Source: Bifidobacteriaceae bacterium (GTDB lineage: Bacteria; Actinomycetota; Actinomycetes; Actinomycetales; WQXJ01). From it: DNA of 64,000 nt. How positions within the stretch are numbered: position 1 is the stretch's first letter; every line of letters begins with the position of its first letter. Location of the stretch: NCBI GenBank assembly GCA_031268215.1, contig JAIRXP010000004.1:1-64000 (forward strand), read 5' to 3'. The notes under the pieces are model-generated. The model made no database searches and was not told the origin of the DNA. It saw only the letters and a list, made by a program, of their open reading frames with translations. Made by a program: the position numbers and the translations under genes. Shown in pieces: positions 32,407-42,252 of the stretch.

Positions 32407-32435
32407 CCGCGCGGGAGGCGCCGCCTCCCGCGCGG
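32407..32435 (+). terminator. Strong GC-rich hairpin downstream of menA
   Basis: Perfect 13-bp inverted repeat CCGCGCGGGAGGC-GCC-GCCTCCCGCGCGG, about 30 bp after the menA stop. Confidence 0.6.
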
Positions 32436-32443
32436 GCCGGCGC

Positions 32444-32497
32444 GTCCGAAACTCCTCCGAACTTGGGGAAACCGCCAACTTAGGAGGAGTTCGAGAC
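32444..32497. repeat. Hairpin repeat copy A
   Basis: GTCCGAAACTCCTCCGAACTTGG...CCAACTTAGGAGGAGTTCGAGAC, imperfect inverted repeat; about 41/54 positions identical to copy B by eye. Confidence 0.6.
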
Positions 32498-32579
32498 ACC
32501 ATCAACCGGGGACCCTCACCCGGCCAAAGCGCTGACCAGGGCAAACGCTGGAAGCGCTGGAACGGCATCGGGCAAGAAC

Positions 32580-32633
32580 GGCCGAAACCCCTCCCAAGTT
32601 GAGGCAGTTGCCAAGTTAGGAGGGGTTCGGGCC
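32580..32633. repeat. Hairpin repeat copy B
   Basis: GGCCGAAACCCCTCCCAAGTTGAGGCAGTTGCCAAGTTAGGAGGGGTTCGGGCC; paralogous to copy A with paired substitutions. Confidence 0.6.
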
Positions 32634-32732
32634 AGGCCGCCGGCGTCAAGCAATGGCGAAAAGCCAGCGCGGCCCGAAGCCCGGGCAGAAGGGGTGGGAC
32701 CGGCGCTGGCCAACGATCTGTAGGCTGGTTCC

Positions 32733-33137
32733 GTGGTTAGAATCCTGCTGCTCTACATTCTTCCGCTGGCCCTATGGCTTTACGGGGTGATCGACTGCGC
32801 CGCGGACGACGACGTCGAGCGCACCGGCATGCCCAAGATCCTCTGGATGGTCATCATCATCCTCTTCCCCTACCTTGGCGCGTTAGCCTGGATCGCCGTA
32901 TCGAAGATCGCCAAGCCAAAGACCCAGCGCGTTTCCCGTCCGGCCAACCGGCCGGCTAGCACGCTGCCCAACCGGGCCCCGCGCCGGCCGGCACCCGTCG
33001 CGCCGGATGACAACCCGGAGTTCCTGCGCCGGTTAGCGGAGGACCAAGCCCGGCGCGAGCGCGAGCGCCGCCGGGGCGGACGGAGCGGTGGCGACAACCC
33101 CACTGGCAAAGGCCCAGGCGAAGGACCGCGGGCTTAA
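32733..33137 (+). CDS. PLD nuclease N-terminal (PLDc_N) domain membrane protein
   Basis: LYILPLALWLYGVIDCAADDDVERTGMPKILWMVIIILFPYLGALAWIAV; charged C-terminal tail. Confidence 0.8.
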   Translation: MVRILLLYILPLALWLYGVIDCAADDDVERTGMPKILWMVIIILFPYLGALAWIAVSKIAKPKTQRVSRPANRPASTLPNRAPRRPAPVAPDDNPEFLRRLAEDQARRERERRRGGRSGGDNPTGKGPGEGPRA

Positions 33138-33153
33138 TCGGGACGCCGCTGCG

Positions 33154-33789
33154 TCAGCGCAATGCCGGCGGCAACAAGTCCGCCGCTGGTTCGTAATATC
33201 TGACCGCACTGAGTTTGTCGCCCTCATACACCAAAGATGTGACGGACGCCAAGGAACAAGCCCGGCCGCGCGGAAGCGGCCAAAGCAAGCGGCCTTCGCT
33301 CCGCAAACGGGCCCGCCAGATGGGTGATTGATGCGACACCACCACGGCGCGGCCGCCAGGGATTTCAGCGCGCAGACCGTCCAAGACGCGGTGCATCCGG
33401 TCAGCGATTTCTTTGAAGGGTTCACCCCACGACGGCTTGAAGGGGTCGCAGAGCCGAGCCAGGGCGGCTGGCTTGATCAAATTGGCGAAGGAGATATGCA
33501 CGCCGGCGAACCTAGAGCCCGCCTCCGTCACCAATGGTTCGGTGCGGATGTCCAGGCCCAAGGCCTCAGCTATGGGAACCGCGGTTTCCTGAGCCCGCTC
33601 CAATGGGCTGGCCAGGAGAAGATCCGCCTCTTGCCCGCCAGCAGCGGCGAAGTGATCCGCGACCTTCTGAGCCATCTGGCGACCAAGTTCGGATAAATGG
33701 AACCCGGGCAGGCGCTCGTAGTGCAGCTCGTCCGGGTTATGCACTTCGCCATGGCGGACAAGATCAATGGTGGTTCGTGGCTGGACCAT
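33154..33789 (-). CDS. Histidine phosphatase family protein
   Basis: IDLVRHGEVHNPD, LLLASPLERAQETA, VVVSHQSPI. Confidence 0.88.
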   Translation of the reverse strand: MVQPRTTIDLVRHGEVHNPDELHYERLPGFHLSELGRQMAQKVADHFAAAGGQEADLLLASPLERAQETAVPIAEALGLDIRTEPLVTEAGSRFAGVHISFANLIKPAALARLCDPFKPSWGEPFKEIADRMHRVLDGLRAEIPGGRAVVVSHQSPIWRARLRSEGRLLWPLPRGRACSLASVTSLVYEGDKLSAVRYYEPAADLLPPALR

Positions 33790-33908
33790 GCCTTCTAGTC
33801 TGAATGGCGGACCGAATTAGGTCCAATTGATGACCGTCTGGCTCCCAATTTGGCCAGGTAATAGGCCCCCGGCGGTTGGCAGGCGGGGCTGACCGGGGAA
33901 TACTTGGT

Positions 33909-34754
33909 GTGGTGACCGAAACGCCCGGCGCCGCCCCGCCGCCTACCCCTGTGGGCGGGTCCGCCTGTCCAGACAAGGTGGCGGCCTTTTTCGATGTGGA
34001 CAACACCATCCTGCGCGGCGCCAGTGCCTTTCACCTGGGGATAGGCCTGTTCCGGCGGCGGTTCTTGTCGGTGCGGGACGTGGTGCGGGTCTTCCACATC
34101 AACTTGCGTTACGTGCTGTTTGGTGAATCGGATAGCGGCATGAGCGCTGTTCGGACGCGTTCGCTTGAGGCGATCAGGGGCCGGCCAGTCGCCCAAATGG
34201 TGACCGTAGCGGAACAGGTATGGGACAAAGTTCTCTCAGCGCGAGTGTTTCCCGGCGCGAAAGCACTGGTAGATGACCATTTGGCGAAGGGCCATGAGGT
34301 CTGGCTTATCTCAGCCACGCCAACCACGGTGGTGGACCTGGTGGCGGCCAGAGTGGGCGCCACCGGTGGTTTGGGGACGGACGCTGAAGCGGTCGATGGC
34401 TATTACACCGGCCGGCTGGTTGGAGGTTTGCTTCACGGACCGGTCAAGGCGACGGCCGCCCAGCGCCTGGCTGACCAATGCGGGATTGACCTGGCCGCTT
34501 CCTACGCCTACGGAGATTCGGCTAACGACATCCCGATTCTGTCGCTGGTGGGACACCCCTGCGGCATCAACCCTGACCGGCGCCTGCGCCGCTACTGCCG
34601 CGAGCACCACTGGCCGACCCGCGAGTTCCGCGACACCCGCCGGGCGGTACGGCGGTCGCTGCGAGCGGCATCGCGCGTGGGAGCGGTTTGGGTTATCTGG
34701 GTGATAGCGCAGCGGCTGTTACGCGGCAGGCGTCGCGGCGGCCGGCGGCCCTAA
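33909..34754 (+). CDS. HAD-IB family hydrolase (SerB-like)
   Basis: VAAFFDVDNTILRGAS, EVWLISATPT, YAYGDSANDIPILSLVGHPCGINPD; likely GTG start near 33909. Confidence 0.87.
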   Translation: MVTETPGAAPPPTPVGGSACPDKVAAFFDVDNTILRGASAFHLGIGLFRRRFLSVRDVVRVFHINLRYVLFGESDSGMSAVRTRSLEAIRGRPVAQMVTVAEQVWDKVLSARVFPGAKALVDDHLAKGHEVWLISATPTTVVDLVAARVGATGGLGTDAEAVDGYYTGRLVGGLLHGPVKATAAQRLADQCGIDLAASYAYGDSANDIPILSLVGHPCGINPDRRLRRYCREHHWPTREFRDTRRAVRRSLRAASRVGAVWVIWVIAQRLLRGRRRGGRRP

Positions 34755-34808
34755 CGCGACGCCCCTGGCCCGCGAGTTTGGCCCGGGAAGGCCGCCCAGA
34801 GCGCCACA

Positions 34809-35429
34809 TCATTCCGCGAAGACTTCGACGATCCCGCCCCCGGCCCAGTCAGCCCCAACCGGGCTGGCCAGCAAGTCGACCATCAAGGCCACCTTTTCGC
34901 CGGTATGGATATGATTGCCGGCCTGTTTCGCGGTCCAAGTCAAGCCGAAAGCCCGGCGGTCAATCCGGGTGGTGGCCGTGAAGCCAACCACCGGAACGCC
35001 GGTCTGGGATTGGTCAACTCCAGCGAACTGGGCGGTGAAACTGATGGCATGAGTCTGGCCGTGGATGGTCGCGAGCCCCTCAACCAGCAGATCATCAGCC
35101 GAGCGGACAATCACCGTCGATTCAAAACTCCACACTGGGAAAGAGATGACATCGAAGAAGTTGGGACCGCGCAGCAGATCATCGCGGTCACCTGAGCCGG
35201 TCGAGATTCCCGCCGGGTCCAGCGCCAAGTTGATCTTGGACGAACCGAGGTCAGCACCGACCGTGATCAGCCCGCCAGAAACTGGCAAGAGCCCATGGAT
35301 TCTAGAGACATAGGCGCGTGAGACAGCGAAATGAGCGGCCGAGTTGTGACGGTCAATCAACCAATCACCGGGCGTCAGATCGGTCCAGGCGATCATGGCG
35401 GAAGCGGGTGGCGCGGCGGTCTGTGTCAT
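34809..35429 (-). CDS. YceI family protein
   Basis: GDWLIDRHNSAAHFAVSRAYVSRIHGLLPVSGGLITVG; likely start MTQTAAPP at 35429. Confidence 0.87.
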   Translation of the reverse strand: MTQTAAPPASAMIAWTDLTPGDWLIDRHNSAAHFAVSRAYVSRIHGLLPVSGGLITVGADLGSSKINLALDPAGISTGSGDRDDLLRGPNFFDVISFPVWSFESTVIVRSADDLLVEGLATIHGQTHAISFTAQFAGVDQSQTGVPVVGFTATTRIDRRAFGLTWTAKQAGNHIHTGEKVALMVDLLASPVGADWAGGGIVEVFAE

Positions 35430-35627
35430 AAGGATTCCTCCGTCTTGTGGATGCGCTGAGGTCCTCAATCTAAGCTGGCCGCGGCCGGCGCCGCCCGGCG
35501 GGGGCGACGAATCTCAGAGGCTGGCCAGCCGTGCCATAATTCTTGACGAGTACTGCCTCCGGCGACCGCCAGGCGGCCGCTGGTCTATCAAACCGGGGTC
35601 CTGAGGGCAGGACAAACCGGCCGGCGG

Positions 35628-35726
35628 CTACTTCTTGTTGCGCCGCTGATGCCGGGTTTTGCGCAGCAGTTTGCGGTGCTTCTTCTTGGCCATCCGCTTG
35701 CGGCGCTTCTTAATTACCGACCCCAT
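35628..35726 (-). CDS. Small ribosomal subunit protein bS22 / AURKAIP1-COX24 domain, 32 aa
   Basis: Translation MGSVIKKRRKRMAKKKHRKLLRKTRHQRRNKK*, matching the actinobacterial bS22 family; not listed in the ORF track because of size. Confidence 0.9.
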   Translation of the reverse strand: MGSVIKKRRKRMAKKKHRKLLRKTRHQRRNKK

Positions 35727-35881
35727 ACGGTCCTCACAGTTCTGCTAGTTCGTCACCTGCCGGCTTCGCGCCATGAGCGAAGACACCGGCAAAGCATCTT
35801 ACCCCGGATCGTCAACTCGGTGCCGCGGAAGCCGCGGAAGTTGCGGAAGCGGCACGGGACCACCAAGGCGGCGGATACGGA

Positions 35882-36088
35882 TCAGGCACTTTGAGCAGAC
35901 TGCCCTGGCTCCCAGTTGGACCGGTCTGACAGCCATTCGTCCAGAGCCGCCGCTGGGATGCGGTAAGAGCGGCCAACCTTCAGAGCCCGGATCTCCCCGC
36001 TGGTGATCAGGCGATAGATGGTCATGTCTGAGACCCGCAACGTGGCGGCGACCTCTGACACGGTCAAGAACGCCGGCGTCGAATCCAT
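35882..36088 (-). CDS. Excisionase-like / BldC-like helix-turn-helix DNA-binding protein
   Basis: FLTVSEVAATLRVSDMTIYRLITSGEIRALKVGRSYRIPAAALDEWL; ORF extends to 36121, likely start MDSTPAFL near 36088. Confidence 0.85.
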   Translation of the reverse strand: MDSTPAFLTVSEVAATLRVSDMTIYRLITSGEIRALKVGRSYRIPAAALDEWLSDRSNWEPGQSAQSA

Positions 36089-36158
36089 ACCCAAGCTTTC
36101 TGGAGTGAGTGGTGTTGTCAATGTCCACTGTAGTGATAGTTGTTGTTAGTGTGAACCC

Positions 36159-37535
36159 ATGCGGGAAGGATCGCCCACAGTCAGCGGGCCGCCGCACTCG
36201 CTTGGCGACCGCCTGGCCCACGCATCACCAGCGCGCCTGGCCGTGGCCGCCTTCAGCCTGGTGGTTCTGGTGGTCGCAGTCCTCTTGTGCCTGCCGCTGG
36301 CCCGCGCCGGAGCCTATTCGCCAGGCATAGTTGACGCCATCTTCACGGCCACCTCCGCCGTCTGCGTCACCGGTCTGACTACCGTGCCGACAGCCGAATA
36401 CTGGTCCGGATTTGGCCAAGTGGTGATCGTGGCGGGAATGCAGATAGGCGGCCTAGGCGTGATGACCCTGGGGTCCCTGCTCTCGCTCGCGGCCTCCCGA
36501 CGGTTGGGCCTACGCTCAAAGGTGCTGACGGCATCGGAAACCGGGACCTCCCGGCTAGGCGAGGTCGGAATCCTGGTACGGGCCGTCGCCATCATCTCCC
36601 TGGCCGCTGAACTCCTTCTCATGGCGGTCCTCACTCCAAAGTTCATGATGGCTGGCGAAAGCCTTGGGACAGCGCTGTGGCACGGGCTGTTTTATGGGGT
36701 CTCAGCGTTCAACAACGCTGGGTTCGTCCCCACGGAGGCCGGGCTAGAAGCGTTCGCGTCCGACTGGTGGGTGCTGGCACCAATTATGACGGCAGTCTTC
36801 GTGGGCTCGCTCGGCTTCCCGGTGATCCTTGATCTGACTCGGCATTGGCGCCACCCCTCCGCTCTATCCCTGCATTCCAAACTGACCATTAGCTGCTGCC
36901 TGGTGCTATTGGGATTCTCCTGGGTCGCGTTCACCGCCATCGAGTGGAACAACCCCGGCACCGTCGGTCCCCTGTCCGCTGGCGCTACCGTACTGAACAC
37001 ACTATTCGCGGGCGTGATGACCCGCTCCGGTGGATTCGCCACCGTTGACATCAGCCAGCAGCACCCGGCCACGACCTTGTTGCAGGACGCTTTGATGTTC
37101 GTGGGCGGCGGCTCCGCCTCGACCGCCGGCGGGATCAAAGTGACCACCTTGGCGGTGATGCTCCTGGCCATCCGCGCCGAGGCCCGCGGCGACCGCGACA
37201 TGGAGGCGTTCGGACGGCGGATCGAGCCGTCCATCCTGCGAGTGGCGGTGACCGTGGCCGTCGCCTCCGTGATGTTCGTCTTCACCGGGGCGCTGATCCT
37301 GAGCTTGATCTGCGACGCGCCGCTGGCCGCCATCCTGTTTGAATGCGTCTCCGCCTTCGCTACCTGCGGGCTATCAACCGGCCTGGCCACCACCTTGCCG
37401 CCGCTTGGCAAACTGACCCTGGCGGCGCTGATGCTGACTGGGCGCCTTGGCACCATGACCATCGCTACTTCGGTGGCCATGACCAACCGCCGCCGAGTCA
37501 TCCGCTTGCCGGAGGACCGTCCAATTGTCGGGTAA
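36159..37535 (+). CDS. TrkH family potassium uptake protein
   Basis: TSAVCVTGLTTVPTAEYW, SAFNNAGF, TRSGGFATVDISQ, GGGSASTAGGIKVTT, CVSAFATCGLSTGL pore motifs. Confidence 0.93.
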   Translation: MREGSPTVSGPPHSLGDRLAHASPARLAVAAFSLVVLVVAVLLCLPLARAGAYSPGIVDAIFTATSAVCVTGLTTVPTAEYWSGFGQVVIVAGMQIGGLGVMTLGSLLSLAASRRLGLRSKVLTASETGTSRLGEVGILVRAVAIISLAAELLLMAVLTPKFMMAGESLGTALWHGLFYGVSAFNNAGFVPTEAGLEAFASDWWVLAPIMTAVFVGSLGFPVILDLTRHWRHPSALSLHSKLTISCCLVLLGFSWVAFTAIEWNNPGTVGPLSAGATVLNTLFAGVMTRSGGFATVDISQQHPATTLLQDALMFVGGGSASTAGGIKVTTLAVMLLAIRAEARGDRDMEAFGRRIEPSILRVAVTVAVASVMFVFTGALILSLICDAPLAAILFECVSAFATCGLSTGLATTLPPLGKLTLAALMLTGRLGTMTIATSVAMTNRRRVIRLPEDRPIVG

Positions 37536-37578
37536 ACCGCCGGCCGCTCACCGCCGCCGGTTATGAAAGGATCGTCAA

Positions 37579-38271
37579 ATGGAGCAGAGACAGGGGGTCG
37601 GCCTACCGAGCGCCCCCATGCCGACCGATGGCGCGGTGTTGGTGATCGGAATGGGCCGGTTTGGCTCACGTTTAGCGCTGACAGTGGACCGGCTGGGCCG
37701 CGAGGTCCTGGCGGTCGAGAAGGAGCCCGAAGTGATCCGGCGCTGGTCCGGCCGCCTGCCGCTGATCGAGGCCGACTGCACTGACCCAGAAGCACTGGAA
37801 CAGTTAGGCGCCCGTGATTTCCCCATCGCGGTGGTGGGAGTTGGCACCGCCTTGGAGGCATCCGTGCTGATCACGTCCAATCTGGTCGATCTAGGGCTGA
37901 ACCAGGTCTGGGCCAAGGCCACCTCCTCGGAGCACGCCCGCATCCTCCGGCGGATTGGCGCCAACCAAGTCATCTTGCCTGAGGCCGATGCCGGCGAAAG
38001 AGTCGCGCACTTGGTTTCCGGCCGCCTGCTGGACTACATCGAGTTTGAGGATGGATTCACAATCGTTAAGATGCACCCACCCAAGGAGATGATTGGCTTC
38101 ACCCTGGGCCAGTCGCAGATCCGCAAGAAATATGGTGTGACAGTGATTGGGGTGAAGTCACCGGGCCAGGAGTTCGAGTACGCCACGCAGGACACCCGCG
38201 TCTCGCAGCAGGATCTGCTGATTGTGTCCGGCAACACGACGCTGCTGGACCGGTTCGCGGCCCGCCCCTGA
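37579..38271 (+). CDS. TrkA family potassium uptake protein (RCK_N/RCK_C)
   Basis: VLVIGMGRFGSRLALTVDRLGREVLAVEKEPE; C-terminal RCK_C-like domain. Confidence 0.92.
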   Translation: MEQRQGVGLPSAPMPTDGAVLVIGMGRFGSRLALTVDRLGREVLAVEKEPEVIRRWSGRLPLIEADCTDPEALEQLGARDFPIAVVGVGTALEASVLITSNLVDLGLNQVWAKATSSEHARILRRIGANQVILPEADAGERVAHLVSGRLLDYIEFEDGFTIVKMHPPKEMIGFTLGQSQIRKKYGVTVIGVKSPGQEFEYATQDTRVSQQDLLIVSGNTTLLDRFAARP

Positions 38272-38285
38272 GCGCGGCAGCGTCG

Positions 38286-38341
38286 GGCCGCACGGCGCCA
38301 GGCCGCACGGCACTAAGACGTGCGGCATCAAGACGTGCGGC
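38286..38341. terminator. Bidirectional hairpin with duplicated arms between convergent genes
   Basis: Two copies of GGCCGCACGGC followed by two copies of ACGTGCGGC. Confidence 0.6.
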
Positions 38342-39062
38342 GGCGGAGCGTCAGCACGCCAAGGACCAGGGCCAATACCGCGAAACCCGCCACCAAGGCG
38401 GCGTCCGGGCCCGCATCCTGCCAGCCCCGGCCGGCGGCGATGTCGTTGATCGCCTCGATGGCGTAGGTGAACGGCGCCACATCTGACACCCACTGGAGAA
38501 CCTCCGGCATCCGTTCGCGCGGCATGACCAGGCCGCAGACCACGAGCTGGGGGACAATCACCACCGGCAGCATTTGGACAGCCTGGAATTCGGTTTTGGC
38601 CAGGGACGATGCCGCCAACCCCAGTGACGAACCAAGTACCGCATCCAGCACGGCAATTCCCATAACCGCCCACAGCGGTCCGGTCACGTCCATGCCGCAA
38701 ACCCAGTGGGCCCAGGCCGTGAGCACCACCGCCTGGAGGGTGGCTAGGAGCGCGAAGGCCAGGGCGTAACCGATCAAGAAATCAGCTTTCCCGACGGGCG
38801 TAGTCATCAGGCGTTCCAGTGTGCCGCTAGTCCGTTCCCGCAGGGTGGTAACGGATGTGACCAGGAACATCACGAAGGCCGGGAAGATGGCCAGGAGCAT
38901 GGGGCCAAACCGGTCGATCACCATTGGAGTGTCATTGAACATCCAGGCCACCAGGCCCAGCAGCACGCACGGCACCACCATGACCATCCCGATCGAACGC
39001 GGGTCATGCCGTAGCTGCGTCAAGATCCGGCGGCAAGTCGCCAAGGTGCGGTGCGGGGTCAT
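38328..39062 (-). CDS. ABC-2 type transporter permease
   Basis: Six-TM pattern; TLRERTSGTLERLMTTPVGKADFLIGYALAF, VCGLVMPRERMPEVLQWVSDVAPFTYAIEAI. Confidence 0.88.
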   Translation of the reverse strand: MTPHRTLATCRRILTQLRHDPRSIGMVMVVPCVLLGLVAWMFNDTPMVIDRFGPMLLAIFPAFVMFLVTSVTTLRERTSGTLERLMTTPVGKADFLIGYALAFALLATLQAVVLTAWAHWVCGMDVTGPLWAVMGIAVLDAVLGSSLGLAASSLAKTEFQAVQMLPVVIVPQLVVCGLVMPRERMPEVLQWVSDVAPFTYAIEAINDIAAGRGWQDAGPDAALVAGFAVLALVLGVLTLRRRTS

Positions 39063-39847
39063 TCGCTGCCCCCTTCCGGGTGATCTGTGCGGTCAGCGTC
39101 GTCTTGGCGGGCGGCATCGTCCTTGCCGGCCTGGCGCTCCAAGGCTAGGAAAGCCTCCTCGGCGTTGGCGGCGCCAGTCAAACTGAGCAGACCGGCCGGG
39201 GTCGAATCAGCCAGGAGGCGACCCTCGCTGAGCAAGATCAACCGGTCACAGCGAGTGGCCTCATCCATCACATGCGAGGACACCAACAGCGTGGTCCCAG
39301 CTCCGGCCAGTTCACGGAAGAGGACCCACAGCGATTGGCGCAGAACCGGGTCCAGCCCCACGGTTGGTTCATCCAGCACCAGCAAGTCCGGGTTTCCCAG
39401 CAACGCCACCGCCAGCGATGTCCGGGAACGTTCGCCACCGGACAGGTTGGACACTTTGTCACCGGCGTGGCCCACCAGGTCCACCTGGTTCATCACTTCG
39501 GCTACCCGTCCGGGGCCAGCATCCAACAAAGCGCCGAAGTAGCGGAGGTTCTCCGCCACCGTCAGGTCGGCATAGACAGACGGGGACTGCGTCATGTAAC
39601 CGACCCGGCGGCGCAGGGCGGCCGCGCCCGCCGGAAGACCCAAGACCTGGACGGTCCCACCAGCCACAATTTGGACTCCGACTATCGCCCGCATCAACGT
39701 GGTCTTGCCGCTGCCGGACGGCCCCAACAGCCCCGCCACCTGCCCACGAGGTATGACCAGGTCAAGACCCGGCAAAACAAGCCGCTTGCCACGGACTACT
39801 CTCAGGCCGGTTGTCCGGACGGCCGGTGACTCGTCTCGTTTGCTCAC
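39059..39847 (-). CDS. ABC transporter ATP-binding protein
   Basis: GPSGSGKTTLMRAIVG, NLSGGERSRTSLAVALLGNPDLLVLDEPTVGLDP; likely GTG start 39847 (ORF 40075). Confidence 0.9.
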   Translation of the reverse strand: MSKRDESPAVRTTGLRVVRGKRLVLPGLDLVIPRGQVAGLLGPSGSGKTTLMRAIVGVQIVAGGTVQVLGLPAGAAALRRRVGYMTQSPSVYADLTVAENLRYFGALLDAGPGRVAEVMNQVDLVGHAGDKVSNLSGGERSRTSLAVALLGNPDLLVLDEPTVGLDPVLRQSLWVLFRELAGAGTTLLVSSHVMDEATRCDRLILLSEGRLLADSTPAGLLSLTGAANAEEAFLALERQAGKDDAARQDDADRTDHPEGGSE

Positions 39848-39878
39848 TCGCGACCCCTTTCGTGGCGATGGGCGGCAG

Positions 39879-40472
39879 TTACATTGGCATCCGACAGAAG
39901 AACTGGGCCGCTTCCCCTTTGGGAGTGTCAATCTTGAAGATAGCGGTTCGGTTGACCCAAATCGCTCCGGTGTCTTCCCCGGCCGGCGGCGGGCAATTCT
40001 TCGACGCCAGATCAGAGTCTGGCCCAGGCCATCCCTCAGGTCCGCCAAGAGATTCAAAGGCTTCCGCGGCCGCACTGTCGGAGCGCCACTGGCCAGCCAG
40101 GAGCGTGATCTGGTCCACTCCGTCGGAATAGGTCACGGTGTAGGCGTCGAAAGCGCCCAGCGCTTCCCATTCGGGATTGGCTGCCGTGCCGATCAAAACG
40201 TAAGCGCCAACGGTGTCCGGCAGACGGTCATAGAAAGCCGTTCCCTGCTCGCGTGGCGAAGGCGAAATGGAGGGCACCGGCGAGGAGGCTTCAACCGTCA
40301 CGGTCCGGGTTGGCAACGGCCCGCTGGCCAAGTTCTTCTCCCGCACTACGAAGAAGTACAGCAATGCGGCCGCCACCATCATCGCCACGGCTAAGAGCGA
40401 AGCCCACAACCAAGTCCTTGATGGGGGAGTATCTTCCACGGAGTGGCGGGCCGTGGATTCCTCATCGCGCAT
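39879..40472 (-). CDS. Single-pass membrane protein of unknown function
   Basis: One TM (TWLWASLLAVAMMVAAALLYFFVV) plus extracytoplasmic domain; likely start MRDEESTARH near 40472. Confidence 0.6.
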   Translation of the reverse strand: MRDEESTARHSVEDTPPSRTWLWASLLAVAMMVAAALLYFFVVREKNLASGPLPTRTVTVEASSPVPSISPSPREQGTAFYDRLPDTVGAYVLIGTAANPEWEALGAFDAYTVTYSDGVDQITLLAGQWRSDSAAAEAFESLGGPEGWPGPDSDLASKNCPPPAGEDTGAIWVNRTAIFKIDTPKGEAAQFFCRMPM

Positions 40473-40845
40473 CTGGGTAACCTTCCCTCTCAGAGCCGTC
40501 CAGTTCACCTTAGAAGGTGTCTAGCCCCTCGGCGCGCCCGGCGCGCCCAAAGCCGCGCATTTGGACTGGTCAATAGGTCTGCCAGCGCTGCCCAAGTGCA
40601 GGTCAACCCAGGTGCCAAGGCAAACATGGGACCTTTGCACTATCATTACCATTGAGTTGCCCCGGACCGGTTTGTGGCCCGAGCCGGAGATTCGGGGCAC
40701 GAATAGGGTTCCCGCCCGGGCTGCGCCGCCCGGCCGGACCGGAAGCGGCAGCAAGCGCTATCGCCCCGGTCCAGGGCGTCGCCAGACACCTGGGCGGGGG
40801 GACTATTGCCAAGAATCTTGGGCGAAGGACACTAGGAGAGACCGA

Positions 40846-42252
40846 ATGACCGCCGCACTGTCTGACCTGGTCGTGGTGTCGAATCGGCTCCCAGTGGACG
40901 TCTCCCCCGGTCCCGATGGCTCGCTGGTTCACGGACGCTCACCTGGCGGTTTAGTGACGGCCCTGGAGCCAGTACTGAGCCAGCGTTCTGGTGCGTGGGT
41001 AGGCTGGCCAGGAGCACCCGGCCTGACCTTTGACCCGATCAGCCTTGACGGCATCTGGTCGGTCCCGGTGCCACTGTCTCCCCATGAGATCTCCAACTAC
41101 TACGAGGGTTTCTCCAACGCCACCCTCTGGCCGTTGTATCACGATGTGATCACCCGGCCGGAATACCACCGCGAATGGCACGAGGCCTACCGCACCGTCA
41201 ACGCCAAGTTCGCTGAGGCGGCGGCCGGAGCCGTGGCCAAAGGCGGAACCGTCTGGGTCCACGATTACCAGCTCCAACTGGTGCCATCAATGGTCAAGCA
41301 GCTCCGTCCGGACGTCAAAGTGGGCTTCTTCAACCACATTCCGTTCCCACCGGAAGCGCTGTTCGCGCAATTGCCTTGGCGGCGAGAAATCTTGATGGGG
41401 TTGCTCGGCGCTGACTTGATTGGTTTCCAACGCGCCCAGGACGCCGGCAATTTCCGTTCCTGCGTCCGCCGCCTGACCGGCCTGACCACCAGGGGTCATC
41501 ACGTCTTGGTGCGGGAGAGCGACGGCTCCGTCCGGGACGTCATGTGCTCCGCCTTTCCCATTTCGATCGATTCCGCGGCGGTCGATTCACGCGCCCGCCT
41601 CCCCCGCGTCCAGGCCCGGGCCCGCGAGATCCGCTCCGAACTGGGCAACCCGGACCGCATCCTGTTTGGTGTGGACCGGCTCGACTACACCAAAGGGATC
41701 TCCCACCGCCTCAAGGCTTATGAGGAGTTGCTGCGCGAGGGCCGGCTGCACGTGCCAGGAGTTGTGATGGTGCAGGTAGCGAGCCCGTCACGCGATAACG
41801 TTTCGGCTTACCAGTCGCTCCGGGACGATGTCGAAACCACCGTTGGGCGGATCGCCGGAGACTTCGGGTCGCTTGGTTCGCCCGCCATTCACTATCTGCA
41901 CCAGAACCAGGATGCCGACGAAATGGCGGCCCTATATCTGGCCGCGGACGTGATGCTGGTCACCGCCCTACGGGACGGCATGAACCTAGTCGCCAAGGAG
42001 TACGTCGCCTCACGAGTAGACGGCCGCGGCGCCCTGGTCCTTTCCGAGTTCACCGGCGCGGCGGACGAATTGCGCCAAGCGATCCTGGTCAACCCGCATG
42101 ACATTGATGGCCTGAAGGGCTCCATACTCCGCGCCGTCGCCATGAACCCCAAGGAACAACGCCGACGCATGCAGGCCCTGCGGCGCCGGGTGATCGAGAA
42201 CGACGTGTCCGCCTGGGCAACCTCGTTCCTGGGCGCACTGGCGGACCGGTGA
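40846..42252 (+). CDS. otsA: Trehalose-6-phosphate synthase
   Basis: [63 protein letters not shown] 40846. Confidence 0.95.
   Translation: MTAALSDLVVVSNRLPVDVSPGPDGSLVHGRSPGGLVTALEPVLSQRSGAWVGWPGAPGLTFDPISLDGIWSVPVPLSPHEISNYYEGFSNATLWPLYHDVITRPEYHREWHEAYRTVNAKFAEAAAGAVAKGGTVWVHDYQLQLVPSMVKQLRPDVKVGFFNHIPFPPEALFAQLPWRREILMGLLGADLIGFQRAQDAGNFRSCVRRLTGLTTRGHHVLVRESDGSVRDVMCSAFPISIDSAAVDSRARLPRVQARAREIRSELGNPDRILFGVDRLDYTKGISHRLKAYEELLREGRLHVPGVVMVQVASPSRDNVSAYQSLRDDVETTVGRIAGDFGSLGSPAIHYLHQNQDADEMAALYLAADVMLVTALRDGMNLVAKEYVASRVDGRGALVLSEFTGAADELRQAILVNPHDIDGLKGSILRAVAMNPKEQRRRMQALRRRVIENDVSAWATSFLGALADR

Noticed and set aside
32733-33137. Phospholipase D enzyme
   Set aside because: Only the PLDc_N membrane domain is present; no HKD catalytic motif
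33790-33910. Possible 6C RNA next to the HAD-IB hydrolase gene (known genomic context in mycobacteria)
   Set aside because: No pair of stem-loops with runs of six or more C found in this intergenic stretch
36692-37861. 389-aa minus-strand ORF antisense to trkH/trkA
   Set aside because: Fully antisense to pore-motif-containing trkH; no recognisable domain
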